A DNA stretch of 64,000 nt from Burkholderia cepacia (GTDB lineage: Bacteria > Pseudomonadota > Gammaproteobacteria > Burkholderiales > Burkholderiaceae), in assembly GCF_029962485.1 (NCBI RefSeq), contig NZ_CP073637.1, forward strand, positions 3,348,001 through 3,412,000, read 5' to 3'. Of this stretch, positions 25,942 through 34,855 are shown piece by piece. Both the position numbers and the translations under genes were made by a program. How positions within the stretch are numbered: the first letter of the stretch is position 1; every line of letters begins with the position of its first letter. The notes under the pieces are model-generated. The model made no database searches. It was given only the letters and a program-made list of their open reading frames with translations, and had not been told where the DNA came from.

Positions 25942-26640
25942 TCACGCCGCCGCCGGCCCGCCGTCGGCCGTGTGCCGGCGCCACGCGCGCCGCACGATTT
26001 CCGCGAATGCGCCGACGAGCAGCAGCACGGCGCCCCACAGCGCGACGTCCGGCACGAGCCGCGTCACGAGGCCGCCGGCCACCGCGCCGGCCAGGAAGCA
26101 GAAGCTGATCGTCGCGAGCAGCGCCGAGTCGTGCAGCGCGCCCGCGTCATAACGAGGGATCAGCCCGACGAACAGCTTCTGCGCGGCGCGCCGCAGGTTG
26201 CCGGTCGTCATCACCGACGTGTACGACAGTTCCTCGAGATGGGTGAAGGACAGCGTCTGCAGCGTCGCGACGAACGAGATGCCCGGGATCAGCCACGCGC
26301 TCGACGCGCCGACGAGGCCGCTCGCGGCGACGCCGAGAAACGCGATCTCGACGATCAGGCTCGCGAACGCCGTGTGCCGCATCCAGCCGCGCTGCGCGGC
26401 GAGGCCGAGCAGGTGCGCGACGAACACCGCGATCACGAAGCCGACGAGCGGCGGCACGTGATGCAGCGCGGCGGCCCATTCGCCGGCCGACAGGTTGATG
26501 CCGAGCAGCGCGACGTTGCCGGTCATCGTGTTCGCGAACACGTGGCCGTGGCCGACGTACGTGTACGCGTCGAGGTAGCCGCCGGACAGCGTGAGCAACG
26601 CGGCGACGGTGAGATTGCGGCTGGCGCCGTCGAGATCCAT
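25942..26640 (-). CDS. YoaK/DUF1275-family inner-membrane protein
   Basis: This 232-aa protein has six hydrophobic segments and the DUF1275 signature GGYLDAYTYVGHGHVFANTMTGN near residues 20-42, plus the second conserved SYTSVMTTGNLRRA segment. The family is widespread and its transport substrate is unknown. The start at 26640 is chosen because GGGAGGA stands just before it; an upstream in-frame TTG is not needed. It lies 57 bp downstream of the chromate transporter pair on the same strand. Confidence 0.88.
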   Translation of the reverse strand: MDLDGASRNLTVAALLTLSGGYLDAYTYVGHGHVFANTMTGNVALLGINLSAGEWAAALHHVPPLVGFVIAVFVAHLLGLAAQRGWMRHTAFASLIVEIAFLGVAASGLVGASSAWLIPGISFVATLQTLSFTHLEELSYTSVMTTGNLRRAAQKLFVGLIPRYDAGALHDSALLATISFCFLAGAVAGGLVTRLVPDVALWGAVLLLVGAFAEIVRRAWRRHTADGGPAAA

Positions 26641-26697
26641 CGATCCTCCCGTCAAGATTCGCGCCAGTATGGCGCACGGGAAGCTACCGTGCGCCGC

Positions 26698-27225
26698 TCA
26701 TTGCCCGATGCCCGTGAGCCCGATCAGCGCGCCGCCGGCGAGCAGCCAAAGCGGATGGATACGCGTGCGCCACGCGAGCACCGCGCACGCGGCCGTGATG
26801 CCCCACTGAATGGCCGTACGGTTCGAGGCCTCGGAGATCAGCACCGCGCTTGCCGCGACGAGCCCGGCCGTGACGGGCATCATCCCCTGCTGCACGTAGC
26901 GGCGCCACGGCCGGTCGCGAAAGCGCTCCCACGCATGCAGCGCGAGCACGGTGACGATCGACGACGGCCCGAACTTCGCGAGCGACGCGACCAGCAGCCC
27001 GGCCCAGCCGGCCACGTGCCAGCCGACCAGCGACACGATCATCATGTTCGGCCCGGGCGCCGCCTGGGCCAGCGCGAACAGTGCGGTGAACTCGTGCGCG
27101 CTCATCCAGTGATGCACGTCGACGACCTGCCGCTGCATCTCCGGCAGGATCGTGTTGCCGCCGCCGAAGGCGAGCAGCGACAGCTGGCTGAAGATCGTCG
27201 CGATGGCGATCAGCGTGTCGGTCAC
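26698..27225 (-). CDS. chrA: Chromate transporter, short-chain ChrA second subunit
   Basis: This 175-aa membrane protein starts at a GTG that overlaps the stop of the preceding gene (GTGA). It contains the chromate-transporter motifs LLAFGGGNTILPEM and AQAAPGPNMMIVSLVGW. Short-chain ChrA proteins occur as gene pairs encoding homologous halves with opposite membrane topology, which together export chromate (or act on sulfate). This is the second half. Whether it confers chromate resistance here is not shown by sequence. Confidence 0.9.
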   Translation of the reverse strand: MTDTLIAIATIFSQLSLLAFGGGNTILPEMQRQVVDVHHWMSAHEFTALFALAQAAPGPNMMIVSLVGWHVAGWAGLLVASLAKFGPSSIVTVLALHAWERFRDRPWRRYVQQGMMPVTAGLVAASAVLISEASNRTAIQWGITAACAVLAWRTRIHPLWLLAGGALIGLTGIGQ

Positions 27226-27860
27226 GGGCGGTCTCCCGGCCGGGTGCCGCGCGCGGCGGCCTGCGCCGACTGCGGCGTGCCCGCGTCGCGGCGGCGCGAC
27301 GCGAGCCACACGCTGACAGGCGTCAGCACGAGCATCGTGGTCAGCAGCGGAATGCGCAGCACCGCGATCGCGACGAACGCGAGCGCCGCGATGCCGGCCG
27401 CCGCCGGTGCGTGCCGCAGCGGCTTCGCGACCTTCACGGCCATCGCGACGAGCAGCCCGGCGGCCGCGGCCGCGAGCCCCGCGAACAGGTGCTGCACGTG
27501 CGGATCGTTCTGCGTCTTCGCGTACAGCACGCCGAGCGCGACGACGACGAGCGTCGGGCCCGCGATCAGCCCGAGAATGCCGGCGAACGCGCCGGCAACG
27601 CCGCGAAAACGCATGCCGACGGCGACCGACAGGTTGATCACGTTGCCGCCCGGCAGGAACTGGCACAGGCCGAGCAGATCGGTGAATTCATCGGCGGAGA
27701 GCCACTTGCGCTCGTCGACGATCGTGCGTCGCGCGAACGGCAACGCGCCGCCGAACGACATCAGGCCGAGCGACAGGAAGCCGGTGAACAGCTCGGCGAG
27801 GCCGACGCTGCGGGGCGCCGCGGCAGACGGCGGGGCGGCAGGTGGAACAGCGGATTGCAT
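27222..27860 (-). CDS. chrA: Chromate transporter, short-chain ChrA first subunit
   Basis: This 212-aa membrane protein has the ChrA-family motifs LGLMSFGGALPFARR and LCQFLPGGNVINLSVAVG. It is the first half of a split chromate transporter and shares four bases with the second half. AGGAG precedes the ATG by a few bases. A LysR-family regulator is transcribed divergently 96 bp away, with a near-perfect palindrome in the gap, so the regulator may control this pair. Confidence 0.9.
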   Translation of the reverse strand: MQSAVPPAAPPSAAAPRSVGLAELFTGFLSLGLMSFGGALPFARRTIVDERKWLSADEFTDLLGLCQFLPGGNVINLSVAVGMRFRGVAGAFAGILGLIAGPTLVVVALGVLYAKTQNDPHVQHLFAGLAAAAAGLLVAMAVKVAKPLRHAPAAAGIAALAFVAIAVLRIPLLTTMLVLTPVSVWLASRRRDAGTPQSAQAAARGTRPGDRP

Positions 27861-27934
27861 GGTGCTCCTCACTAAACGGTGAACCGAGGTTACCGCCGTT
27901 CCGGATCGTGGCAAAACGATTTTATCGGCGCACC

Positions 27935-27955
27935 CTTGTGATCTAGAATCACAAG
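27935..27955. promoter_or_regulatory. Inverted repeat, probable LysR-regulator operator
   Basis: CTTGTGAT (27935-27942) and ATCACAAG (27948-27955) are exact reverse complements around a 5-bp spacer. The palindrome ends one base before the LysR-gene ATG (27957) and so covers its ribosome-binding region. Its size fits LysR boxes and suggests autoregulation and control of the divergent chromate genes. Confidence 0.6.
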
Positions 27956-27956
27956 G

Positions 27957-28841
27957 ATGGCACGCGATCTCCCGCCCTTTTCCGCGCTTCGGGCCTTTGA
28001 AGCCGCGGCACGACATGAAAGCTTCAGCGCCGCCGGCGACGAGCTGCATGTGACTCATGGTGCCATCAGCAGGCAAATTGCCGGGTTCGAGGCGTGGCTC
28101 GGCAAGCCGGTGTTCCACCGCTACGGCAAGCGCGTGAAGCTCACCGACGAAGGCCGGCGCTACCTGGACACCGTGCGCGCGGCGTTCGACAGCATCGCGC
28201 ACGCGACCGAGCAGCTGCGCAACACTGGCGCGGCTCGCGTGCTGCGCATCAACGCGTTGCCGACCTTCGCAATGAAATGGCTGCTGCCGCGCCTGTCGCG
28301 GTTCCAGCGCGACGTGCCGAACGTCGAGCTGAAGCTGTCGACGTCGAACGCGCCGCTCGACACGCTGAACGGCTTCGACGTCGCGATCCGCCGTGGCCCC
28401 GGCCACTGGCCGAACTGCACGAGCGGGCACTTCCTCGACGAAAGCGTGATCCCGGTCTGCAGCCCGGCGCTGCTCAAGCGCGCGCCGATCGCGCGCGCGG
28501 ACGATCTCGCACGGCACGTGCTGCTGCATTCGGATACGCGGCCGGAAGGCTGGCGCGACTGGTTCGCGGCGGCCGGCGTGGCGATGAAGGGGCGCAAGCG
28601 GCAGTCATTCGACCACTTCTACCTGGCGCTGCAGGCAGCGGTCGACGGGTTGGGCGTCGCGCTCGGCCCGTTGCCGCTGATCGACGACGAGCTCGCGAGC
28701 GGCCGGCTCGTGATGCCGCTGCCCGGGCCGCGGATCGCGACGCGCAGCTACTGGTGGATCGCGCCGCGCGCACCGATCGACGATCCGCTCGTCGCGCAGT
28801 TCTGCGCGTGGCTGCAGGCGCAGTCGAATACCGGCGCGTGA
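27957..28841 (+). CDS. LysR-family transcriptional regulator (GcvA-like)
   Basis: This 294-aa protein has an N-terminal winged helix-turn-helix (residues 5-65, SALRAFEAAARHESFSAAGDE ... THGAISRQI) and a C-terminal periplasmic-binding-like effector domain (about 92-290). The sequence resembles the GcvA subgroup. It is divergent from the split chromate transporter, with a palindrome abutting its start codon. The effector and targets are unknown; regulation of the adjacent transporter is inferred from position. Confidence 0.9.
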   Translation: MARDLPPFSALRAFEAAARHESFSAAGDELHVTHGAISRQIAGFEAWLGKPVFHRYGKRVKLTDEGRRYLDTVRAAFDSIAHATEQLRNTGAARVLRINALPTFAMKWLLPRLSRFQRDVPNVELKLSTSNAPLDTLNGFDVAIRRGPGHWPNCTSGHFLDESVIPVCSPALLKRAPIARADDLARHVLLHSDTRPEGWRDWFAAAGVAMKGRKRQSFDHFYLALQAAVDGLGVALGPLPLIDDELASGRLVMPLPGPRIATRSYWWIAPRAPIDDPLVAQFCAWLQAQSNTGA

Positions 28842-28851
28842 GGGTGCACCG

Positions 28852-28874
28852 GCGGGCGGCATGGCGCCGCCCGC
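28852..28874. terminator. Hairpin between convergent LysR and NCS2 permease genes
   Basis: GCGGGCGGC (28852-28860) pairs with GCCGCCCGC (28866-28874) around ATGGC. It occupies the 39-bp gap between the two convergent stops. There is no long U-tract, so strength is uncertain. Confidence 0.5.
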
Positions 28875-28880
28875 TTGCGC

Positions 28881-30188
28881 TCAGACCACCGGGCCCGGTT
28901 CCTTTTCCTTGCGCAGGATCGCGTACAGGATGATCGCGCCGAACGTCGCGGTGCCGATTCCGCCGAGCCCGAAGCCGCCGATCTTCAGCGAAAAGTCGCC
29001 GGCGCCGAGCACGAGCGTGACGGCCGCGACGATCAGGTTGCGGTTGTCGGAGAAGTCGACCTTGTTGACGACCCAGATCCGCGCGCCCGTCACCGCGATC
29101 AGCCCGAACACGACGATCGACACGCCGCCGAGCACGGGGCCCGGGATCGTCTGGATCACCGCGCCGAATTTCGGCGAGAAGCCGAGCACGATCGCGATCA
29201 CCGCGGCGACCGCGAACACCAGCGTCGAGTAGATCCGCGTGACGGCCATCACGCCGATGTTCTCCGCGTAGGTCGTCACGCCGGTGCCGCCGACGCTGCC
29301 CGACACGATCGTCGCGAGCCCGTCGCCGATGAACGCGCGGCCCACGTAGCGATCGAGGCTCGTGCCCGTCATCGCGCTGACGGCCTTGATGTGGCCGAGG
29401 TTCTCGGCGACCAGGATCACCGCGATCGGCGCCAGCATCAGCATCGCGTGCGGATCGAACACCGGTGCGCGGAAGCTCGGCACCCCGAACCAGGCCGCCT
29501 GCCCGACGATCGAGAAATCGATCGGCTTGCCGAGCCCCATCCCGTTGGTCGCGACCGCATAGATCGCATAGGCGATCACGAGCCCGACGAGGATCAGCAA
29601 GCGCTGCACCATGCCGCGCGAGAACACCGCGACGCCGCCGACGCACAGCACCGTGACGAGCGCCATCACCGAGTCGAAGGTCGACGCCGAGACGCCCTTC
29701 ACCGCGATCGGCGCGAGGTTCAGCCCGATCACCGCGACGACCGCGCCGGTCACGACCGGCGGCATCAGCGTCTCGATCCAGTTCGTGCCGATCGCCTGCA
29801 CCAGCGCGCCGATCGCGACGTACACCACACCGCACGCAATGATCCCGCCGAGCGCGACCGGAATGTTCGGGTTCGGGCCGCTGCCGCCATAGCCCGTCAC
29901 CGCGATCACGAGGCCGATGAACGCGAAGCTCGAGCCGAGGTAGCTCGGCACGCGGCCGCCGACCAGCACGAAGAACAGCAGCGTGCCGATGCCCGACATG
30001 AAGATGCACAGGTTCGGGTCGAAGCCCATCAGTAGCGGCGCGAGTACGGTCGAACCGAACATCGCGACGACGTGCTGCACGCCCATCGCGACCATCTGCG
30101 GCCACGCGAGGCGCTCGTCGGGGCCGACCACGCGCGATGCCGCGCCGGTCGACTGGACCCGCCAGCGCGGGAAATAGGAATCGGACAT
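28881..30188 (-). CDS. NCS2-family uracil-xanthine permease (UraA/RutG-like)
   Basis: This 435-aa inner-membrane permease has about 12-14 hydrophobic segments. It begins MSDSYFPRW and has the family features GVQHVVAMFGSTVLAPLLMGFDPN, LVAENLGHIKAVSAMTG (with the substrate-contact Glu) and GSVGGTGVTTYAENIGVM. It imports a nucleobase, most likely uracil, by proton symport. The start at 30188 is preceded by AGGAG. A longer in-frame extension to 30407 is low-complexity and was rejected. No pyrimidine genes are adjacent. Confidence 0.92.
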   Translation of the reverse strand: MSDSYFPRWRVQSTGAASRVVGPDERLAWPQMVAMGVQHVVAMFGSTVLAPLLMGFDPNLCIFMSGIGTLLFFVLVGGRVPSYLGSSFAFIGLVIAVTGYGGSGPNPNIPVALGGIIACGVVYVAIGALVQAIGTNWIETLMPPVVTGAVVAVIGLNLAPIAVKGVSASTFDSVMALVTVLCVGGVAVFSRGMVQRLLILVGLVIAYAIYAVATNGMGLGKPIDFSIVGQAAWFGVPSFRAPVFDPHAMLMLAPIAVILVAENLGHIKAVSAMTGTSLDRYVGRAFIGDGLATIVSGSVGGTGVTTYAENIGVMAVTRIYSTLVFAVAAVIAIVLGFSPKFGAVIQTIPGPVLGGVSIVVFGLIAVTGARIWVVNKVDFSDNRNLIVAAVTLVLGAGDFSLKIGGFGLGGIGTATFGAIILYAILRKEKEPGPVV

Positions 30189-30358
30189 GGGGAAAGGGCT
30201 CCTGTCGGTCGCCGGCTGCCAAGGGTGCGCCGGTCTGGAATCTGGCGCGAGTTTACGGAGCGGAAATGGGGCTGGCAAGCGGGCTGACGCGCGGGGCTCG
30301 CAGGCGGGGCTGACATGTGCGAAACAAGCGCGAAGCGCCGCTTGCCGTATGCGTGAAA

Positions 30359-30380
30359 CGGGGCGCGATCGCACGCCCCG
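30359..30380 (-). terminator. Possible hairpin after flgL
   Basis: CGGGGCG (30359-30365) pairs with CGCCCCG (30374-30380). It lies about 100 bp beyond the flgL stop. No U-tract was seen, so this is weak. Confidence 0.3.
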
Positions 30381-30476
30381 GTAAAGCGCCTGTCCGCCCG
30401 TGGACATGCGCGGGCGGCGGGTCGACGCCGGCCGCGACGCAAGCGTGCGCTCACATCGCGGGCGGCGCGTCGTGCA

Positions 30477-31712
30477 TCAGGGATTGATGTACTGGAACAG
30501 CGACAGGTTCTGCAACTGCGCGTATGCCTTCTGCGAGCCCGTCAGCGCGTTCTGCATCTGCAGAAACTGACTGATCGTCGACACCATGTTGGTGCTCGTC
30601 AGGTCGGACAGGTTACTGGTGACCTGCAGCGTGTTGGTCTGGTTCACGGTCTGCATCGCCTTCACTTGCTGCACGCGGCCGCCGACCGACGCCTGCACGG
30701 TGAGGACGTTCGTCATCATATTGTTCAGCTTCGTCGTGCCGGTGGTCATCGCGTTCGCGAGCGCAGTCGCGGCAGCGGTGTTGCTGCTGACCGGCACCTT
30801 CAGCGCGGCGATCATCGAGTCGAGCGCCGCGAACACGTCGGTGCCGGCCTTCGGCGCCGGCGTGACCGTGAACGTGTCGCCGGCGGCCGGATTGCCCGAC
30901 ACGGGCACCGACAGGCCGTTGCCGAGCGCGATCGCGGCGTCGGCCGAATACGGCTGCGCGGCGGTCGTGGTAGGCGGCGCGACGGTATTGTCGGTGACCG
31001 TATAGGTCGGCGCGGCGGCCGTGCCGCCGAACGCGATCGTGAACTGGTGCGTATTGGTCGCGGCCGACGGGCTGGTGATCGACACCGCGCCGATCGTGCC
31101 CGTCCCCGTGTTGCCGGCACCGGCGACCGGCACCGGCTGGCTGCCGAGCATCGGCACCGACAGGAACACGCTCTCGCCCGAGTCGCCCTGTGCGACCGTG
31201 GTCGAGTCGGTGATCTGCACCTGGCGCGCGCCCCCGTCACCGCTGTACGTCACGCCGCCGCCCGGCGCATTCGCGAACGGCGCGGTGGTCGACTGGAAGC
31301 CCGCGAACAGGTAGTTGCCCGCGCCGTCCGTCGAGTTCGCGAGCGTCAGCAACTGGTTGCGATAGCCTTGCAGCTGCGTCGACAATGCCGAGCGATCGCT
31401 GTCGGACAGCGAGCCGTCACCGGCCTGGATCACGACCGTATGAATGCTGCTCAGCAGATTGTTGACGCTGTTGAGCGTCTGGTCCTCCGCCTGCAGCGAC
31501 GACAGTGCGGTGTTCTGGTTCGACGAATACTGCGACAGCGTCGCCGACGTCATCGACAGCTGCACCGCCTGCGCGGCGCCGAGCGGGTTGTCGGCAGGTG
31601 TCGAGAGGCTCACGCCGCTCGAGATCTGCTGGTACAGCTGCGAGAGCTGCGCCTGCTGATCGTTCATCTGCGCGACGTTCATCTGGTAGAACTGCGTGGT
31701 GGAAATCCGCAT
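30477..31712 (-). CDS. flgL: Flagellar hook-associated protein 3 (hook-filament junction)
   Basis: This 411-aa protein forms the junction between hook and filament with FlgK. The N-terminus MRISTTQFYQMNVAQMNDQQ and the C-terminal coiled coil (LTSTNMVSTISQFLQMQNAL) are flagellin-like. The central part (roughly 195-290) contains a Thr/Gly-rich module that closely resembles one in FlgK, including TYTVTDNTV and PPTTTAAQP. FlgL elsewhere is typically about 300-420 aa, so this is at the long end. It follows flgK by 17 bp and is likely read from the sigma-28 promoter upstream of flgK. Confidence 0.95.
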   Translation of the reverse strand: MRISTTQFYQMNVAQMNDQQAQLSQLYQQISSGVSLSTPADNPLGAAQAVQLSMTSATLSQYSSNQNTALSSLQAEDQTLNSVNNLLSSIHTVVIQAGDGSLSDSDRSALSTQLQGYRNQLLTLANSTDGAGNYLFAGFQSTTAPFANAPGGGVTYSGDGGARQVQITDSTTVAQGDSGESVFLSVPMLGSQPVPVAGAGNTGTGTIGAVSITSPSAATNTHQFTIAFGGTAAAPTYTVTDNTVAPPTTTAAQPYSADAAIALGNGLSVPVSGNPAAGDTFTVTPAPKAGTDVFAALDSMIAALKVPVSSNTAAATALANAMTTGTTKLNNMMTNVLTVQASVGGRVQQVKAMQTVNQTNTLQVTSNLSDLTSTNMVSTISQFLQMQNALTGSQKAYAQLQNLSLFQYINP

Positions 31713-31729
31713 CGCTTTGATCCCCGAAA

Positions 31730-33661
31730 TCAGTTGAACAGGCCGAGCACGGTCTGGAACAGCGTCGCCGCGGTCTGGATCACCTTCGCGTTCGCCTGGT
31801 AGAGCTGCTGGTACTGCATCAGGTTGGCCGCCTCTTCGTTCTGGTTCACGCCCGACACCGACTGCTGCGCTTCCGTGATCTGGCCGATCAACGAAGTCTG
31901 CGCGGCGCTCGACGACTTCAGCTGGCTCGTCGTGTTGCCGATGTTGTTCACGTAGTTCGCGTAAGCGCCCGTCAGCGTGGTCGAGCCGTTGCCGAACGAT
32001 TTCGCGTTGACGAGCTTCGACAGTGCGAGCGCGTTGCTGCCGTCGTTCGTGCCACCCGTGTTCGGCGCGACCTTGAACGTGTCGCCGGCCGTGGGCGTGC
32101 CCGACACCGTGACCGTGACACCGGCCGTCAGCGTGATCGGCGAGCCGGACTGGAACGGCTGCGCGGCCGTGGTAGTCGGCGGTACGACCGTGTTGTCGGT
32201 GACCGTATAGGTCGGGCTGGCGGTCGTGCCGCCCATCGTGATCGTGTAGTTGTGCGGGTTGGCCGCGGCTGTCGCGCTGGTGACCGACAGCCCACCGATC
32301 GTCCCGGTACCCGTGTTCGTCGTGGTGGCCGACGGCACGAACGGCGCCGCCGCCGCAATCGCCGAGCCGTTCGACGTCGCGAGGCCGAAGCCGTTCAGCG
32401 CGCCGCGCGTCGGCAGCACGGTGAACTTGTCGCCGGCGCTCATCGAGCCGGACGAGAACGAGAAGTTCAGCCCGCCGATCGACGCCGGCATGCTGGTCGA
32501 CTGGCCGACCACCGCGCCGCTCGCGCGATCGGTCAGCGTGTAGTTCGTGCCGTCGTACGACAGCGTGTAGTCGCTCGTGCTCGGCTGCGACGCGTTCGCG
32601 AACGACACGGACAGCGATGCGTTGCCGGTATTGCCCTGGTTCGCATACGTGACCGGCGTGCCGGTCGTGAACAGGTTGCCGCCTACGTTGCCCGACTGGT
32701 CGACGCCCAGCGCGTTCTGCGCGTTGACTTGCGCGGCGAAGCTGGCCGCGATCGCGCCGAGCTGCGCTTCGGCCGGGTCGAGCGTCTGGCTGCGGAACGC
32801 GAGCAGGCCGCCGAGCGTACCACCCGACAGCGACGAGTCGGACAGGGACTGGTTCGGCCCTTGCGGGTTCGCGCCGGCGATGCCCTGCGACACGACGGTC
32901 AGTTCGCTCGGATCGGACGGCGACGTGACGGCCGCGAGCTGGTAGCTCGTGTTCGAGACGACGAGCGGCGTACCGCCCGCGAGAAACACGCTGTAGCCGT
33001 CGCTGTTGCGCACGACCTGCACGCCCGCGAGGCCCGACAGGTTCGACACCGCGAGGTCGCGCTGGTCCATCAGCTGATTCGGCGGCTGGCCCTGGCTGCT
33101 CGCCGACGCGATCTGCTGGTTCAGCTGGGCGATCTGCGCGGTGTACGCGTTGATCTGCGTCACGGTGCTCGAGATCTGCGTGTTCACGCTCTGGCGCAGT
33201 GCGTCGTACTGCTGGCCGGCCGCCGTGATCTGGTTCGCGAGCGTCTGCGCATTGCTCATCGCAGTCTGCCGCACGGACGAGTCGGATGCGCTGTTCGCGA
33301 CGTTCTGCAGCCCGGTGAAGTAGCTCGTGATCGCGGACGAGATGCCGGACGTCGGGCTGCCGACGTAATTGTTCAGCTGCGTGACGAGCGAATACCACGT
33401 CGACAGTGCGCCACTCTGCGTCTGCGCGCCGCTCAGCTGGTCACTCAGGTATTGGCTGTACTGCCGCTGCACGGTGACGGTGTTCACGCCCTGCGGCATG
33501 TAGCCGCTGCTCGTGTACTGGCCGCTTGCCTCGGCATAGACGGGGCGTTCGACCGAATAGCCGGGCGTCGCCGCGTTGCTGATGTTCTGGCCGGTCGTCG
33601 TGAGGCCCCAGAGCGCGGCATTCAGGCCGCTGACGCCGAGGTTCATGAGTGTGTTGGACAT
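31730..33661 (-). CDS. flgK: Flagellar hook-associated protein 1
   Basis: This 643-aa FlgK has the conserved start MSNTLMNLGVSGLNAALWGL and the rod/hook signature TTGQNISNAATPGYSVERP near residue 25. The C-terminal DNLNQEEAANLMQYQQLYQANAKVIQTA-type helix (here SGVNQNEEAANLMQYQQ) closes the coiled coil. About residues 447-540 duplicate the module found in FlgL. It caps the hook before filament growth. A sigma-28 promoter lies about 55-80 bp upstream, as expected for a late flagellar gene. Confidence 0.96.
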   Translation of the reverse strand: MSNTLMNLGVSGLNAALWGLTTTGQNISNAATPGYSVERPVYAEASGQYTSSGYMPQGVNTVTVQRQYSQYLSDQLSGAQTQSGALSTWYSLVTQLNNYVGSPTSGISSAITSYFTGLQNVANSASDSSVRQTAMSNAQTLANQITAAGQQYDALRQSVNTQISSTVTQINAYTAQIAQLNQQIASASSQGQPPNQLMDQRDLAVSNLSGLAGVQVVRNSDGYSVFLAGGTPLVVSNTSYQLAAVTSPSDPSELTVVSQGIAGANPQGPNQSLSDSSLSGGTLGGLLAFRSQTLDPAEAQLGAIAASFAAQVNAQNALGVDQSGNVGGNLFTTGTPVTYANQGNTGNASLSVSFANASQPSTSDYTLSYDGTNYTLTDRASGAVVGQSTSMPASIGGLNFSFSSGSMSAGDKFTVLPTRGALNGFGLATSNGSAIAAAAPFVPSATTTNTGTGTIGGLSVTSATAAANPHNYTITMGGTTASPTYTVTDNTVVPPTTTAAQPFQSGSPITLTAGVTVTVSGTPTAGDTFKVAPNTGGTNDGSNALALSKLVNAKSFGNGSTTLTGAYANYVNNIGNTTSQLKSSSAAQTSLIGQITEAQQSVSGVNQNEEAANLMQYQQLYQANAKVIQTAATLFQTVLGLFN

Positions 33662-33716
33662 GCGCGATCCTGATGAGCCGGCCGCGCTGCGGCCGCCGGG
33701 TTGCGTGACTCCCGGT

Positions 33717-33743
33717 ATAACGGCCGCTGATCGGAAAAATTGA
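33717..33743 (-). promoter_or_regulatory. Sigma-28 (FliA) promoter for flgKL
   Basis: On the minus strand TCAA (33740-33743) and GCCGTTAT (33717-33724) are separated by exactly 15 bp, the FliA spacing (consensus TAAA-N15-GCCGATAA). The -10 octamer is identical to that of flgM. The -35 differs at one base. It lies about 55 bp before the flgK ATG. Confidence 0.7.
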
Positions 33744-33856
33744 GGAAAAAATGCACGCGCGACGCGCAAGCGCGCGTCGCCGGTCGAAGCGTCCGGCAGG
33801 TGGGGCCGGCGGAGGGTCGCGGCGCGCGCCGGGCAACGCCGGCGGCCGCGGGCGCG

Positions 33857-34612
33857 TCAGGCCCGCGCGAGCGAGCGGCGCTTCATTTCGAGCTGCGTGA
33901 TGAGCCGCTGCAGCGTGTTTTCCGCACTGCCCGGCAGCGACATGTAGCGGAAGCCGAGCTGGTAGCGCCGCGACCCGTTCGGCATCTGCGTCGAGCGCTG
34001 CGACACGAGCTGCAGGTCGAGCGACAGCTTGCCGTGGCCGGTCAGCTCGAGTTCGACGTCCGGCAGCAGCGTGCCGACCTCGAGCGCCTCGACGCGTTCG
34101 TCGGCCGTGCGCAGCCCCACGCCGCCGAGCGACAGGTTATGCACCTCGAACAGGAAGCGCTCGCCGTCCGGCAGCGTGCCGCGGCACAGGAACGGATCGA
34201 CGATCGGCGCGTCGACGCGGAAATATTCGCGGCGCTGGATGCAGACCAGCACATCGGGGAAATCGGCGACGAACGCGGGCAGCCCCTCGTAGCGCGTCTC
34301 GCGCGGCGTGCCCGTGGTGAATTCGACGCGTACGCCCTCCGGCGAGGCCGCGAACGTGCAATGCGACGCGCCGAGGATGCCGGCGTTCTGCTCGGACAGC
34401 GCACCCCAGTCGAACGTGAACGTCCGCGCACCGACATCGACCTCGAGCAGGCGCGTGACGAGCTGGCCGCCCGGGTACTGGACGGTCAGGAAATCGCCGC
34501 GATTCACGAGGTTGCGCAACTGCACGCCGATTTCCAGGGGATTGCGGCGGGCATAGTCGGGCCCGGAGTGGCCTGCATCCAGGCTGGGGTCCGTCGACGT
34601 TTCGATATTCAT
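33857..34612 (-). CDS. ycgR: Flagellar brake protein, c-di-GMP-binding PilZ domain
   Basis: This 251-aa protein has an N-terminal YcgR domain (about 20-120, RNPLEIGVQLRNLVNRGDFLTVQYPGGQ) and a C-terminal PilZ domain (about 125-240). It contains the c-di-GMP motif RREYFRVDAP (RxxxR) and the downstream NLSLGGVGLR (DxSxxG-like, with Asn in first position). On binding c-di-GMP, YcgR contacts the flagellar motor and slows or biases rotation. It lies between flgJ and flgK with its own sigma-28 promoter, so it is made with late flagellar genes. Confidence 0.93.
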   Translation of the reverse strand: MNIETSTDPSLDAGHSGPDYARRNPLEIGVQLRNLVNRGDFLTVQYPGGQLVTRLLEVDVGARTFTFDWGALSEQNAGILGASHCTFAASPEGVRVEFTTGTPRETRYEGLPAFVADFPDVLVCIQRREYFRVDAPIVDPFLCRGTLPDGERFLFEVHNLSLGGVGLRTADERVEALEVGTLLPDVELELTGHGKLSLDLQLVSQRSTQMPNGSRRYQLGFRYMSLPGSAENTLQRLITQLEMKRRSLARA

Positions 34613-34704
34613 GGCTAGCCGGTCTTTCTTGTCATGAGCGCCCGGACAACCGGTGCGCAGTAAAACCGGGCCAGATCACAGGCCCGGTCACAGGTCTCTC
34701 ACAC

Positions 34705-34731
34705 TTAGCGGCAGTGCTGACCGAAAGTTTA
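34705..34731 (-). promoter_or_regulatory. Sigma-28 (FliA) promoter for ycgR
   Basis: On the minus strand TAAA (34728-34731) and GCCGCTAA (34705-34712) are separated by exactly 15 bp, matching the FliA consensus in 11 of 12 positions. The ycgR ATG is about 93 bp downstream. Confidence 0.8.
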
Positions 34732-34855
34732 GATCGAATTGGTGAATTTTTTCGCGCAAACGTTGAAACCGCGCGCGGCGGGCTGCCGGGCGCGGTCCGA
34801 AGGGGGAACCGGATGGCTGCGGGCGCCCGTTTTCAGCGAAAGCGGGCGCCGGCCG

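Noticed and set aside
26698..28529. Long fused reading frames over the chromate genes
   Set aside because: The frames extend through the LysR gene on the opposite strand; the two ChrA halves with overlapping GTGA and AGGAG sites explain the region better.
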